Source: CAZBBB01 sp964490005
GTDB taxonomy: Bacteria > Planctomycetota > B15-G4
Direction of reading: 5' to 3'
Assembly (NCBI GenBank): GCA_964490005.1
Contig: CAZBBB010000010.1
Span: 1-61,138 of the forward strand
Length of the DNA stretch: 61,138 nt
Shown here one piece after another: positions 34,314-42,866 of this stretch; the stretch's first letter is position 1; each line of letters starts with the position of its first letter. Below the pieces are notes generated by a model. That model saw nothing but the letters and a program-made list of their open reading frames with translations. It ran no database searches and had not been told where the DNA came from. A program made the position numbers and the translations under genes.

Positions 34314-35330
34314 TCAGTGCTTGGACGGCACTCCATCCCCTTCCTTCCCGGAAGCGACGAGCCGGTGGATCCGAGCCAGGACATCGGCCACACCCTGACC
34401 TGAGTGTGACGAGAGGCAGACGACTTCGCCGGCCCCCGCCTCCGCCAGCGCACCCGCGACGATCCACGGGTCATCGCACAGGTCGGAGCGGGAAACGGCC
34501 ACGACCGAGGGCTTGTCGTCCAGCCCGATGCCCGCCAGCGCCAATTCCTTTCGCACCGTGCGCCAGTCCGTCAGCGCCGCGTCCGCGCCTGCCGCCCCGT
34601 CCACGAGATGCAGCAGCACGCGGGTGCGTGCGACGTGACGAAGAAAGCGCAGGCCCAGCCCGACCCCTCGATGCGCTCCTTCGATGAGCCCGGGAATGTC
34701 CGCCAGGACCAGCCCGCTGTGATCGGCGGTCAGCAGGCCGAGGACGGGTTCGAGCGTGGTGAACGGGTACTCGGCGACTTTCGGCCTCGCCTCGCTGACG
34801 CGCCGCAGGAACGTCGACTTTCCGGCGTTCGGCAGGCCGACGAGACCGACATCCGCGACCAGCCTCAGTTCCAGCCGCAGGCGGCGACTCTCCCCGGGAT
34901 GCCCCGGGGTCGCTCGTCGCGGAGTCTGGTTCGTGGAGTGCGCGAACCGTCGGTTGCCCTTCCCTCCCGCCCCTCCGGTCGCGACGACGACGCTGTCGCC
35001 GTCGGCGACCAGGTCGCGGAGCACGTGGCCTCGCTCGGCGTCCCGGATGATCGTCCCCGCCGGCACCTCGATCGTCAGCGACTCGCCGTCGCGTCCCGTG
35101 CACTGGCCGCCGCCGCCGCGCTCACCGTGCCCCGCCCGATAGTGGCGGCCGTGCTGGACGCCGGCCAGCGTGTCGAGGCGCGCGACGGCCCGCAGAATCA
35201 CGTCTCCGCCGCTGCCCCCGTCGCCGCCGTCGGGGCCCCCGTGCGGAATGTACTTCTCGCGACGAAAGGACACGACGCCGTCCCCTCCGCGGCCGGAGGA
35301 GACCAGGATCTCCGTCTCGTCGATGAACAC
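34314..35330 (-). CDS. obg: Obg/CgtA GTPase
   Basis: 338 aa from GTG 35330; the frame continues upstream but only this start matches the family N-terminus FIDETEILVSSGRGGDG. The glycine-rich Obg fold is present (GGPDGGDGGSGGDV, GGAGGKGNRRFA). The G domain has GLPNAGKSTF (G1), the PFTTLEP switch, DIPGLIEGA (G3) and SRSDL in the NKxD position (G4; Ser-Arg instead of Asn-Lys), so nucleotide specificity contacts may differ. Obg proteins bind the 50S subunit and couple ribosome assembly to ppGpp and growth. It follows rpmA by 26 bp, the standard rplU-rpmA-obg order. Confidence 0.93.
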   Translation of the reverse strand: MFIDETEILVSSGRGGDGVVSFRREKYIPHGGPDGGDGGSGGDVILRAVARLDTLAGVQHGRHYRAGHGERGGGGQCTGRDGESLTIEVPAGTIIRDAERGHVLRDLVADGDSVVVATGGAGGKGNRRFAHSTNQTPRRATPGHPGESRRLRLELRLVADVGLVGLPNAGKSTFLRRVSEARPKVAEYPFTTLEPVLGLLTADHSGLVLADIPGLIEGAHRGVGLGLRFLRHVARTRVLLHLVDGAAGADAALTDWRTVRKELALAGIGLDDKPSVVAVSRSDLCDDPWIVAGALAEAGAGEVVCLSSHSGQGVADVLARIHRLVASGKEGDGVPSKH

Positions 35331-35356
35331 GGGCGTGGGAGCGCGGTCGCCCGCGC

Positions 35357-35614
35357 TCAGTTGTCGGTGGCGACCGACTCGTCGATGTGCACGCGCTTGC
35401 CGGTCCCGAAGCGCACGACGCCGTCGCGCAGCGCGTAGAGCGTCCAATCCCGGCCCACGCCGACGTTGTGTCCGGCATGGAAGCGCGTCCCGCACTGTCG
35501 CACGAGGATCGTGCCGGCAGTGACCGCCTGTCCGCCGAAACGCTTGATGCCACGGTGCTGCGCGTTGCTGTCGCGCCCGTTGCGTGAACTGCCCTGACCC
35601 TTCTTGTGTGCCAT
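35357..35614 (-). CDS. rpmA: 50S ribosomal protein L27
   Basis: 85 aa. It has the characteristic N-terminus AHKKGQGSSRNGRDSNAQ and the core GTILVRQCGTRFHAGHNVGVGRD. The N-terminal tail of L27 reaches the peptidyl-transferase centre; no N-terminal extension needing cleavage is present. It lies 16 bp after rplU and 26 bp before obg. Confidence 0.97.
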   Translation of the reverse strand: MAHKKGQGSSRNGRDSNAQHRGIKRFGGQAVTAGTILVRQCGTRFHAGHNVGVGRDWTLYALRDGVVRFGTGKRVHIDESVATDN

Positions 35615-35630
35615 GTCGCGCTCCCGGAAC

Positions 35631-35930
35631 TCAGCCGATGGAGGAAATCGTCAATCGCGTGTACAGCTGACGATGACCTGTGCGCCGACGATAGTCCTTG
35701 CGGCGACGGAACTTGTGGACGTGCAACTTCGCCGAGCGGTGCTCGCCGTCGATCGTCGCGGTCACCTTGGCCCCCGCGACGAACGGCGCGCCGAACCTTC
35801 CGTCGACCATCAGGACGTGATCGAAGACGTGCTGGGAGCCGGGGGCCGCATCGGGCATCCGGTCCACGAGCAGCGACTCGCCCGTCGAGACCAGATACTG
35901 GCGGCCGCGATCCTCGATGATGGCCTGCAA
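35631..35930 (-). CDS. rplU: 50S ribosomal protein L21, TTG start
   Basis: 99 aa. Family features: IIEDRGRQYLVSTGESLLVDR at the start and KLHVHKFRRRKDYRRRTGHRQLYTRLTI at the rRNA-binding C-terminus. The start codon is TTG (35930-35928), supported by GAGGAG six bases upstream; no other start fits the family N-terminus. First gene of the rplU-rpmA-obg run, 97 bp after the RNase E/G gene. Confidence 0.96.
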   Translation of the reverse strand: MQAIIEDRGRQYLVSTGESLLVDRMPDAAPGSQHVFDHVLMVDGRFGAPFVAGAKVTATIDGEHRSAKLHVHKFRRRKDYRRRTGHRQLYTRLTISSIG

Positions 35931-35995
35931 GGGGCACTCCTCGGTACCGGGAGGTCGCGGCTCGATTGCGCGACGGAAAGGGTACCCATCCTAAG

Positions 35996-36013
35996 GACGG
36001 GCGCAGGCCCGTC
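35996..36013 (-). terminator. Hairpin between the RNase E/G gene and rplU
   Basis: A perfect 7-bp stem, GACGGGC/GCCCGTC, with a 4-base loop lies 14 bp after the rng stop and about 65 bp before rplU. No T-run follows, so it is either a weak terminator or attenuator, or an mRNA processing or stability element. Confidence 0.4.
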
Positions 36014-36027
36014 AAGCAGCCGATCGC

Positions 36028-38157
36028 TCAGCCCCGGCGGTGGTCGATGTCGTCCGGGAGGGTCACCATGGCCCGAACCTCGACGTCCTCGTAGGACAGG
36101 CGGTGGTCGGACCGCACGAAAATCGACTTCCGCGACCGCTCCTCCATGTCGAGCAGGGCCCGTCGCTGCTGGTTCAGCACCGCCTCGGCGACCTCCGGCC
36201 GCACGGTCACGACGATGACCCCGCCGGGCTTGCCCAGCTGATCGTGCACCTTGCGGACCACCGCCAGTCCGCTGGTCTCGTCGGACGGAATGTATCCCGT
36301 GCCCGTGCAGTACGGACAGGCCTGGTGCACGGTGCGCTTGAGGCTCGGCCGCACGCGCTGGCGCGTGAGTTCGATGATGCCGAACGGGGAGAATCGCGCC
36401 ACCTTGATGCGCGCGCGATCGCGCCGCAGCTCGTCCTTGAACTGGTGCTCGATCGCCTTGCGATGGCGCTCGCTGCGCATGTCGATGAAGTCGATCACGA
36501 CGACGCCGCCGAGGTCGCGCAGCCGGATCTGCCGCGCGATCTCGACCGCGGCCTCCGCGTTCACGGTGTAGGCCGTGTCGTCGATCGAGCCGTTCCCCTG
36601 CTGCTTGAACCGGCCCGAGTTGACGTCGATCGCCACGAGGGCCTCCGTCTGCTCGATGATCAGCGATCCGCCCGAGCGCAGCTCGATGCGGTTGTTGAGC
36701 AGCCCCTCGATCTCGCCCTCGACGTTGAAGTGGCTGAACAGCGGCCGCTCGCCGTCGTACAGCAGCACCTTGTCCACGCACGTCGGCATGATCTCCGACA
36801 TGAACTGGCGGGCCTTCTCCATCGTGGGCCGGTCGTCGACGTAGACCTCGCCCTGCCCGTCGTAGAGGTCGCGCAGCGTGCGAATGACCAGATCGTTCTC
36901 CTGGTACAGCAGGACCGGCGCCGAGTACTCGCGCACGCGCGTCGCCATCTGCTCCCACAGGCGCAGGAGGTAGTCGAGATCGCGCTGCAGGTCGTCGCGC
37001 GAAGCGCCCGTACCCGCCGTCCTCACGATGAAACCGAGCTCCTCGGGAACCTTGAGCTCGCGCACGATGCCCTTGAGGCGTTCACGCTCGGCGTTGTCGA
37101 GCACCTTGCGCGAGACCCCGCGCTTGGCGATGCCCGGCATGAGCACGACGAAACGGCCGGGGATCGAGAGGAAAGTCGTCAGCGTCGGGCCCTTGGTCCC
37201 GATGCCCTCCTTGATGACCTGCACGACGATCTCCTGCCCCTTGTGCAGGATGTCCTGGATCGGGGGCATCTCGCGGAACGACGGCCGGGCGCGCGGCTGC
37301 TCCCGCTCTCGCCCCCGCCCGCCCCGCCGGCCGCGCCGACGTCCGCCGCGACGGCCTCCGCGGGCCGCCCGTCCCGAACCCTCGTCGTCCGCCTCACCGC
37401 CGGCTGAGGTCTCCTGCTCGACGGCGGATCGGTCACCTTCCTCGGCCGCCCCGTTGGCGGCGGGCTCGTCCGGGGCCGCCTCGTCCTCGTCGTCCTCCTC
37501 CTCCACCTCTTCGCCCTCGGCGCCGGCCTCCGGGGCATCGTCCTCCGACCAATCGGCGTCGCCTCGCGCGAACGCGAGGCTCTCCGCCTTCTTCGACTCG
37601 TGCTGGTCGGGCCCTTCGTCCTCCTCCTCGGCGTCGTCACCCTCGGCGGCGCCGTCGCCGGCTCCGGCTCGAACGATGTCCTCGACGAGGGGCGCCTCGG
37701 AATCCTCGGGCGCCTCGAGTTCGTCCTCGTCGTCCGCCTCGTCCAGGTCGAGGACCGGAGCCGGCGCCTCCGAGGCATCGGCCTCGATGTCGGGCGCCGC
37801 ACCGACTTCGACGATCTCCTCGTCATGCGCCGTTTCGCGCGCCGCCTGCACCGACGCGAGCAACGAGCGCGACTGCTCGCCGACCGCGGCCATCGAAAGA
37901 TCCGACACGTGCAGGAAACCCTGCCGATGGTGCCCGAAGTCGACGAACGCGGCGCCGATCGACTTCTCGATGTTCGTGATGCGGGCCTTGTAGATGTTGC
38001 CCAGCGTCGAGCCCAACGAGCCGCGCTCGATGTAGTACTCGTCGAGCCTGCCGCCCGCGACGACCGCTATCCGACTCTCGGCGCTCTCGCGGCAGTTGAT
38101 GAGCAGCTTGCGGCCAACAGGTCCGCGTCCTTGTCCGCCACGTCGGCGTCGTCCCAT
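36028..38157 (-). CDS. rng: RNase E/G family endoribonuclease with a ~200-aa acidic/RGG insertion inside the S1 domain
   Basis: 709 aa. A basic N-terminus (MGRRRRGGQGRG) leads to the S1 domain, which begins at SLGSTLGNIYKARITNIEKS and is interrupted at about residue 88. Residues about 110-260 are highly acidic (EEVEEEDDEDEAA) and about 262-292 are Arg/Gly-rich (GRRGGRRRGRRGGRGR). The S1 fold resumes at DILHKGQEIVVQVIKEGIG. The DNase-I-like catalytic domain has VAIDVNSGR and VVIDFIDM, and the zinc-link is CPYCTGTG. The enzyme cuts single-stranded RNA in rRNA maturation and mRNA decay. The start at 38157 has a strong AAGGAG seven bases upstream (38165-38170) and overlaps the DUF2344 gene by 91 bp. 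Confidence 0.92.
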   Translation of the reverse strand: MGRRRRGGQGRGPVGRKLLINCRESAESRIAVVAGGRLDEYYIERGSLGSTLGNIYKARITNIEKSIGAAFVDFGHHRQGFLHVSDLSMAAVGEQSRSLLASVQAARETAHDEEIVEVGAAPDIEADASEAPAPVLDLDEADDEDELEAPEDSEAPLVEDIVRAGAGDGAAEGDDAEEEDEGPDQHESKKAESLAFARGDADWSEDDAPEAGAEGEEVEEEDDEDEAAPDEPAANGAAEEGDRSAVEQETSAGGEADDEGSGRAARGGRRGGRRRGRRGGRGREREQPRARPSFREMPPIQDILHKGQEIVVQVIKEGIGTKGPTLTTFLSIPGRFVVLMPGIAKRGVSRKVLDNAERERLKGIVRELKVPEELGFIVRTAGTGASRDDLQRDLDYLLRLWEQMATRVREYSAPVLLYQENDLVIRTLRDLYDGQGEVYVDDRPTMEKARQFMSEIMPTCVDKVLLYDGERPLFSHFNVEGEIEGLLNNRIELRSGGSLIIEQTEALVAIDVNSGRFKQQGNGSIDDTAYTVNAEAAVEIARQIRLRDLGGVVVIDFIDMRSERHRKAIEHQFKDELRRDRARIKVARFSPFGIIELTRQRVRPSLKRTVHQACPYCTGTGYIPSDETSGLAVVRKVHDQLGKPGGVIVVTVRPEVAEAVLNQQRRALLDMEERSRKSIFVRSDHRLSYEDVEVRAMVTLPDDIDHRRG

Positions 38158-38813
38158 GGAAGTTCTCCTTCGGGACGCACTTCGCGCAGCTTGGTGATCT
38201 TTCCGATCCCGATCACTCCCGCCCCCGACCGCCGCGCCAACGCGTCCAACGCCTGCACGACGTGGGACGGGCGGGGCGGGCGACCGGCGTCTCCGGCCAA
38301 CTCGATGACGACGGTGTGGTCGTCCTCGATCTCGGCCGAAACGATCAGGGCGCGGGCGTCGACGATCCGCGCCGTGCGGGGGTCCTCGACGGGAAAGCTG
38401 TCACAGGCAAGCAGTGCGGTCAGGGCGTCCATAGCGGACCCCGCCGGGCCTTCGATCTCGAGGCGGTAGCGCACGCGGCCCGACGCGCGGGGGCTTTCGC
38501 CCCGGCGTGTCTCCACGATGTGCACGCACTTCGGAAGTGCGGGCTCGAGCGCTGCCCGGATCGTCTCCGCGGCAAGGTCCTCGTTCAGCGTCACGGTGAG
38601 CCACTCTCCTTCGGACGCCATGCCGACCGGCAGGGCATCGGTGAAGGCCACCTTCAGACGCGGGTTGAATCCCGAGCTGGATCGGACAGGCAGGCCGCTG
38701 CGTCGCAGCGAGCGTTCCACGAGTCGGGCCAAGTCCAGGTGCCCCAGAAACCGGCCGTCACCCTGCTTCGCAAGGCAGATGGCCGCTTCATGTCCGGGGG
38801 CGGGGCTGTCCAT
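38067..38813 (-). CDS. DUF2344/TIGR03936 family protein
   Basis: 248 aa. The conserved block is CLAKQGDGRFLGHLDLARL then ERSLRRSGLPVRSSSGFNPRLKVAF and LPVGMASEGEW, matching the family pattern of radical-SAM-associated DUF2344 proteins. These occur either fused to or next to radical-SAM enzymes and beside RNase E/G genes. Molecular role unknown, suspected in RNA modification. The last 30 or so codons are read in a different frame from the start of rng, an unusually long overlap. Confidence 0.85.
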   Translation of the reverse strand: MDSPAPGHEAAICLAKQGDGRFLGHLDLARLVERSLRRSGLPVRSSSGFNPRLKVAFTDALPVGMASEGEWLTVTLNEDLAAETIRAALEPALPKCVHIVETRRGESPRASGRVRYRLEIEGPAGSAMDALTALLACDSFPVEDPRTARIVDARALIVSAEIEDDHTVVIELAGDAGRPPRPSHVVQALDALARRSGAGVIGIGKITKLREVRPEGELPWDDADVADKDADLLAASCSSTAARAPRVG

Positions 38814-38914
38814 GACTTCGAATGCCGTTCCAGCAGTCCCTCCGAGCGCGGCACGCTGCCGGCACGAGGTGTCGCCATCCTAGCCCAGCCGGCCCGGAAC
38901 TTTCTACGCGCCGC

Positions 38915-39187
38915 TCAGGACTCGCCGAATCCCGCGGACACGAGCGCCACGAGCGCGGCGAGGGCCTCGCCCGCCTGCGGCCCGTCGGCCTCGAGTTCGA
39001 GCTGCGTGCCGACGCCGCAGGCCAGCGTCATCAGCGAGAACACGCTGCGACCGTCCGCGGGTTCGGCGTGCGGCGCGCGCACGCGGATGCTCGCGTCGTA
39101 GCGCCGCGCCGTCTCGACGAACCGCGTGATGGGCCGCGCGTGCAGCCCCTGCCGGTTGACGATCGTGACCACGGCCCGCTCGGGCAC
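38915..39187 (-). CDS. HPr-like phosphocarrier protein
   Basis: 90 aa from GTG 39187, one base after the EIIA stop. The active-site motif is NRQGLHARP with His16, and the regulatory-serine region reads RSVFSLMTLACGVG. It passes phosphate from enzyme I to EIIA. No enzyme I or sugar permease is nearby, and the cluster with an EIIA and rpoN points to a regulatory, nitrogen-type phosphotransferase branch rather than sugar uptake. Confidence 0.9.
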   Translation of the reverse strand: MPERAVVTIVNRQGLHARPITRFVETARRYDASIRVRAPHAEPADGRSVFSLMTLACGVGTQLELEADGPQAGEALAALVALVSAGFGES

Positions 39188-39188
39188 G

Positions 39189-39668
39189 TCAGCGCAGAAC
39201 GGCGCGTTCGTGCAGCACTTCGAGGATCTCGCCGGCGGATCGCGCCTGCCGGATGAAGCTGGAGAAGTCGGGGTCGCGCACGACGCGGGACACCCAGCGC
39301 AGCGCCTGCAGGTGCTCGTCGTCGCGAGCCAGGGGCGAAACGAGCAGCACGAAGACATGCACGGGCTCGCCGTCGATCGCGCGGAAGTCGATGCCGTCTC
39401 CCGATCGCGCCACGAGCGCCGCATGCTTGCGCAGACCGTCGATCTTGGCGTGCGGGATGGCCACGCCCCTTCCGAGCCCCGTCGTGCCGCGTTCCTCGCG
39501 CTCCTCGAGCGCGACCTGCACCTGCGAGCGCCGCGCCTTCGGCAGCACGCCGGCGTCGACCATGCCGTCGATCATCTCCAGCAGCGCTTCGGCTTTCGAG
39601 CGCGCGCGCAGCGCGGGCAGGATCGCCGGCGCGGAGAAGATCCCGGCGAGCAGCGGGTCGGAACTCAT
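39189..39668 (-). CDS. PTS EIIA type-2 domain protein (PtsN-like)
   Basis: 159 aa, a single EIIA(fructose/nitrogen) domain. The phosphorylated histidine lies in GLGRGVAIPHAKIDGL, and FVLLVSPLARDDEHLQAL is the second conserved block. It accepts phosphate from HPr and acts as a regulator. It overlaps hpf by an ATGA (39665-39668), and truA, hpf, EIIA and HPr follow rpoN as in the rpoN-hpf-ptsN-npr clusters of Proteobacteria. Confidence 0.9.
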   Translation of the reverse strand: MSSDPLLAGIFSAPAILPALRARSKAEALLEMIDGMVDAGVLPKARRSQVQVALEEREERGTTGLGRGVAIPHAKIDGLRKHAALVARSGDGIDFRAIDGEPVHVFVLLVSPLARDDEHLQALRWVSRVVRDPDFSSFIRQARSAGEILEVLHERAVLR

Positions 39669-39988
39669 CGCCCGTCGCGCCCCCCGGCACGGCGATGGTC
39701 CTTCAGGCGCTCCTTGGCCTTGACGACCTGACGCTCCACCTTCTCGACGACGCTGTCGATCGCCTTGAGCACGAGCGCATCGCTCGCGTGCCCGACGAAG
39801 CGCAGGTTGGGGGCGGCCGAGACGATCAGCTCGGTGCGATGACGGTCATGCTCCGTGTCGAGCACGATCTCGATGTGGTTCACGCCGTCGAAGAAGCGGG
39901 TCAGCCGCTCGACCTTCTCGAGCGCATACTCCCGGACGTTCGGAGGATGCTGGGCATGTCGGTCCGTGAAGTCGATGCGCACGGTCAT
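39665..39988 (-). CDS. hpf: Ribosome hibernation-promoting factor, short form (HPF/YfiA)
   Basis: 107 aa from ATG 39988. The sigma-54 modulation/S30EA fold is recognisable: VRIDFTDRHAQHPPNVREYALEKV, then NHIEIVLDTEHDRHRTELIVSAAPNL and the C-terminal helix KAIDSVVEKVERQVVKAKERLKDH. It binds the small subunit decoding centre and silences ribosomes in slow growth. The long form's dimerising C-terminal domain is absent. Overlaps truA and EIIA by 4 bp each. Confidence 0.92.
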   Translation of the reverse strand: MTVRIDFTDRHAQHPPNVREYALEKVERLTRFFDGVNHIEIVLDTEHDRHRTELIVSAAPNLRFVGHASDALVLKAIDSVVEKVERQVVKAKERLKDHRRAGGRDGR

Positions 39989-40854
39989 CCGTGGTTCCCT
40001 TGGGTGTCGGCGGTGAGGATCTGGCTGCTCAGGATAGCAGCCCCGGCGCCGCACCGCGCGATCTCGCCGGCGTAGCGCACGCGCCACAGGAACAGGCCGC
40101 GGGCGGGCAGGGACGGCGGCGCCCTCGACCGATCGGCGGCCGAGAGCAGGGCAGGCACGTCCGCCCCGTCGCGTCGGCCGGTGCCGATCTCGACGAGCAG
40201 CCCCGCGAGCATGCGCACCATGCCGTAGAGGAATCCGTCCGCAGTGGCGAAGACGCGCGCTCCGTCGGGGATGCGCTGGATGCGGATCGACGAGAGCGTG
40301 CGCAGCACGCCCCGCGCCGGCTCCATGGCCCGGCTGAGGGCCGTGAAATCGCGCGTTCCGACGAGTTGCCGTGCCGCCAGGCGCATCGCCGCCAGATCCA
40401 GGTCGCCCGGCACCGGTTCGAAGGTGCGTCGGCGGTGCGGCGGCAGCCCGGCCTGCAACTCACGCTTCCTCACGGCTCCGGGCACGAAGTGCAACTGGTA
40501 GAAGTAGGTCTTCTCGACCGCGTCGTACCTCGCGTGGAAGCCGGCCGGAACGACCGCCAGGTCGCGCGCGCGAATCGTTTCGGGGAGTTGCGCGTTGAGG
40601 CGCGCCAGCAGGCGCTCCGGCGGCAGGTCCGTCGGATCATCGAAGTGCACCACCTGGCCCAGGGCATGCACCCCCGCATCCGTGCGCCCCGACGCCGCGA
40701 CGCGCACCGGCCGACGCGCGACGCGTTCGAGGGCGCGCTCCACCTCGCCCTGGATCGTCACCCGCCCGGGTTGGACCTGCCAGCCGGAGTAGCCGGTGCC
40801 GTCGTAGGCCAGCGTGACGCGCCGGCGGGGCGAACTGCCGGGCTCGCCGATCAC
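39985..40854 (-). CDS. truA: tRNA pseudouridine(38-40) synthase TruA
   Basis: 289 aa from GTG 40854 (GTGA overlap with the rpoN stop). Family motifs: VTLAYDGTGYSGWQ near the start, the catalytic Asp59 in ASGRTDAGVHALGQVVHF, and FLYGMVRMLAGLLVEIGTG toward the C-terminus. It isomerises uridines 38-40 in the tRNA anticodon arm. Its place between rpoN and hpf is not the usual gene order. Confidence 0.95.
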   Translation of the reverse strand: MIGEPGSSPRRRVTLAYDGTGYSGWQVQPGRVTIQGEVERALERVARRPVRVAASGRTDAGVHALGQVVHFDDPTDLPPERLLARLNAQLPETIRARDLAVVPAGFHARYDAVEKTYFYQLHFVPGAVRKRELQAGLPPHRRRTFEPVPGDLDLAAMRLAARQLVGTRDFTALSRAMEPARGVLRTLSSIRIQRIPDGARVFATADGFLYGMVRMLAGLLVEIGTGRRDGADVPALLSAADRSRAPPSLPARGLFLWRVRYAGEIARCGAGAAILSSQILTADTQGNHG

Positions 40855-42239
40855 GTCCCGCCGTAGGCGCGGCGATCGCGCGAACTGCCGAGCCCCAGCA
40901 CCTTGCGGTATTTCGTCACGGTGCGCCGCGCGATGTCGAGGCCGTGCCGCTCCTTGAGCAGCGTCACGATCGCCTCGTCGCTGAGGGGGTCGGTCGGATC
41001 CTCGCCCGCGATGATGCCCCGCACGAGGTCCTGGACGCTGACGCGCGACGCGCCCGCCTCGGCGCCTTCCCGGGCCGGAACCTCGCCGGTGAACAACCCG
41101 CGCAGCGGCTCGATGCCGCGCGGCGACTGCACGTACTTGCCGTTGATGGCACGGCTGATCGTCGACACGTGCACGCCGAGCGCGTCGGCGACCTCCTGCA
41201 TCTTGAGCGGTCGCAGTCCGGAGGGCCCCTGCTCGAAGTAGTCGGCCTGCCGGTTGACGAGCTCGCTGGCCACGCGAAAGAGCGTGTGCTGGCGCTGCTC
41301 GATGGCGTCGACGATCGACTGCGCACGCTCGAGCTTCTCGCGCAGGTGGCGCCGCAGCTCGGGGTCCAGCCCGCGGTCGGCGGACATGCGGCGAACGGCA
41401 CGTGACACCGTCACCGCGGGCACCCAGTCGTTCTCCAGCGAGATCTCGTAACCGTCGCCCACGCGTCGGACGACGACGTCGGGGTGGACGGGCGGCGCCG
41501 CCGCGCCGCGGAAGCGCCGTCCCGGGATCGGATCGAGGTGGCTGATGACCTCGATGCCGGCCAGCACGCGCTCGACGCTCGCCCCGGTCGAGCGGGCGAT
41601 GAGCGGGATCCGGTTGCGCGCGATGTCGTCGAGATGCTGCATGACCAGGGAGACGAGCAGTTCGTCCTTCGACTGCTCCTCGTCGAGCTGCAGCAGCAGG
41701 CACTCCACGAGGTCGCGGGCACCGACGCCGCGGGGCTCGAGGGCCTGCACGAGCCGCAGCGCGTGTTCGAGCTCGGACAGCGACGGGGTCGGCTCGACGT
41801 CGCCCGCGAGATCCTCGAGGGGCATGGCCAGCCAGCCGCGGTCGTCGAGGGCACCGACGATGCGGCGCGCCAGTACCTGCTCGCGCTCGGACAGCGAACT
41901 CAGCTCGAGTTGCTGCACCAGCAGGTCGGGGAGGCTGTGCGTGGCCTCCGCGGTGGCGGCGAGCACGTCCATGCGCGAGGCGCGGTCCGGATCGGCGGCG
42001 GGGCGCCAGTCCTCGTCGTCGTCGACGCCCTCCCACGGGTCGTCGTCGGCGCCCGCCTCGACGGGCGCCGGCTCGTCGTCGACGACGCGTTCGAGCGCCT
42101 CGTTCTCCTGCAGCTCCTGCTCGACGAGCTGCTGCAGATCGGGGGACGCGAGCTGCAGGATCTCGATGCGCTGCAGCATCTGCGGCGAGAGCCGCAGCTG
42201 CAGGTCGGCGCGCGCCGACTGCTGCAGACCGAGCTTCAA
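40851..42239 (-). CDS. rpoN: RNA polymerase sigma-54 factor
   Basis: 462 aa from TTG 42239, overlapping the recR stop as TTGA. Region I is present (LQLRLSPQMLQRIEILQLAS, LQENEALE), then an acidic region II, the core-binding region, an HTH with GVHVSTISRAINGKYV, and near the C-terminus the RpoN box in the form ARRTVTKYRK, which contacts the -24 element. It directs transcription that depends on AAA+ enhancer-binding proteins. No such activator is in the window. Confidence 0.95.
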   Translation of the reverse strand: MKLGLQQSARADLQLRLSPQMLQRIEILQLASPDLQQLVEQELQENEALERVVDDEPAPVEAGADDDPWEGVDDDEDWRPAADPDRASRMDVLAATAEATHSLPDLLVQQLELSSLSEREQVLARRIVGALDDRGWLAMPLEDLAGDVEPTPSLSELEHALRLVQALEPRGVGARDLVECLLLQLDEEQSKDELLVSLVMQHLDDIARNRIPLIARSTGASVERVLAGIEVISHLDPIPGRRFRGAAAPPVHPDVVVRRVGDGYEISLENDWVPAVTVSRAVRRMSADRGLDPELRRHLREKLERAQSIVDAIEQRQHTLFRVASELVNRQADYFEQGPSGLRPLKMQEVADALGVHVSTISRAINGKYVQSPRGIEPLRGLFTGEVPAREGAEAGASRVSVQDLVRGIIAGEDPTDPLSDEAIVTLLKERHGLDIARRTVTKYRKVLGLGSSRDRRAYGGT

Positions 42240-42841
42240 CCCGGCTCGTCCATGCGCGCCCGGCCGGACAGCGCGTCGGCCAGCATCGCCGCATTGCTGT
42301 ACTCGATCGCGCTGCCCGAGGCGACGCCGCGCGCGATGCGCGACACGACGACGCCCGACGCGGCCAGACCGCGCCGGATGTGCAGCGCCGTCGCGTCCCC
42401 CTCGTAGTCGGGATTCGTCGCGATGACGACCTCGTCGACGCCGCCCGCCGCCACGCGCGAGAACAGCGCATCCATCGTCAGGTGGCGCGCCTCGATGCCC
42501 TCCAGAGCGTTGATGTGCCCGAGCAGCACGTGGTAGACGCCCCGCCAACCGGCCTCCTCGAAGGGCGGCACGTCGCGCGGCTGCTCGACGACGAGGACGC
42601 GCCGCCGGTCGCGCATCGGATCGGCGCAGACGGGGCACGGATCGGACTCGGCGATGTCGTGGCAGTTCGAGCAGGCCACGACGCCGGCGCGCATGGCGAC
42701 GAGCGCCTCGGCGAGTTCGCGCACCTCGTCTTCGGGCGCGCGCAGCAGATGGAAGGCGAGCCGCTCGGAGGTGCGCTGTCCGACGCCGGGGAGAGTGCGG
42801 AAGGCCGCGATCAAGCGCGCGAGTGTCGGCGGAAGAGCCAT
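42236..42841 (-). CDS. recR: Recombination mediator RecR
   Basis: 201 aa. The helix-hairpin-helix LIAAFRTLPGVGQRTSERLAFHLL is followed by the four-cysteine zinc finger CSNCHDIAESDPCPVC and the Toprim domain (VLVVEQPRDVPPFEEAG; VVIATNPDYEGDATAL). RecR acts with RecO in loading RecA at gaps. It lies 25 bp after ybaB in the conserved dnaX-ybaB-recR order. Confidence 0.97.
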   Translation of the reverse strand: MALPPTLARLIAAFRTLPGVGQRTSERLAFHLLRAPEDEVRELAEALVAMRAGVVACSNCHDIAESDPCPVCADPMRDRRRVLVVEQPRDVPPFEEAGWRGVYHVLLGHINALEGIEARHLTMDALFSRVAAGGVDEVVIATNPDYEGDATALHIRRGLAASGVVVSRIARGVASGSAIEYSNAAMLADALSGRARMDEPG

Positions 42842-42866
42842 TTCGGCGCCAGTGTAACGGTCGTCC

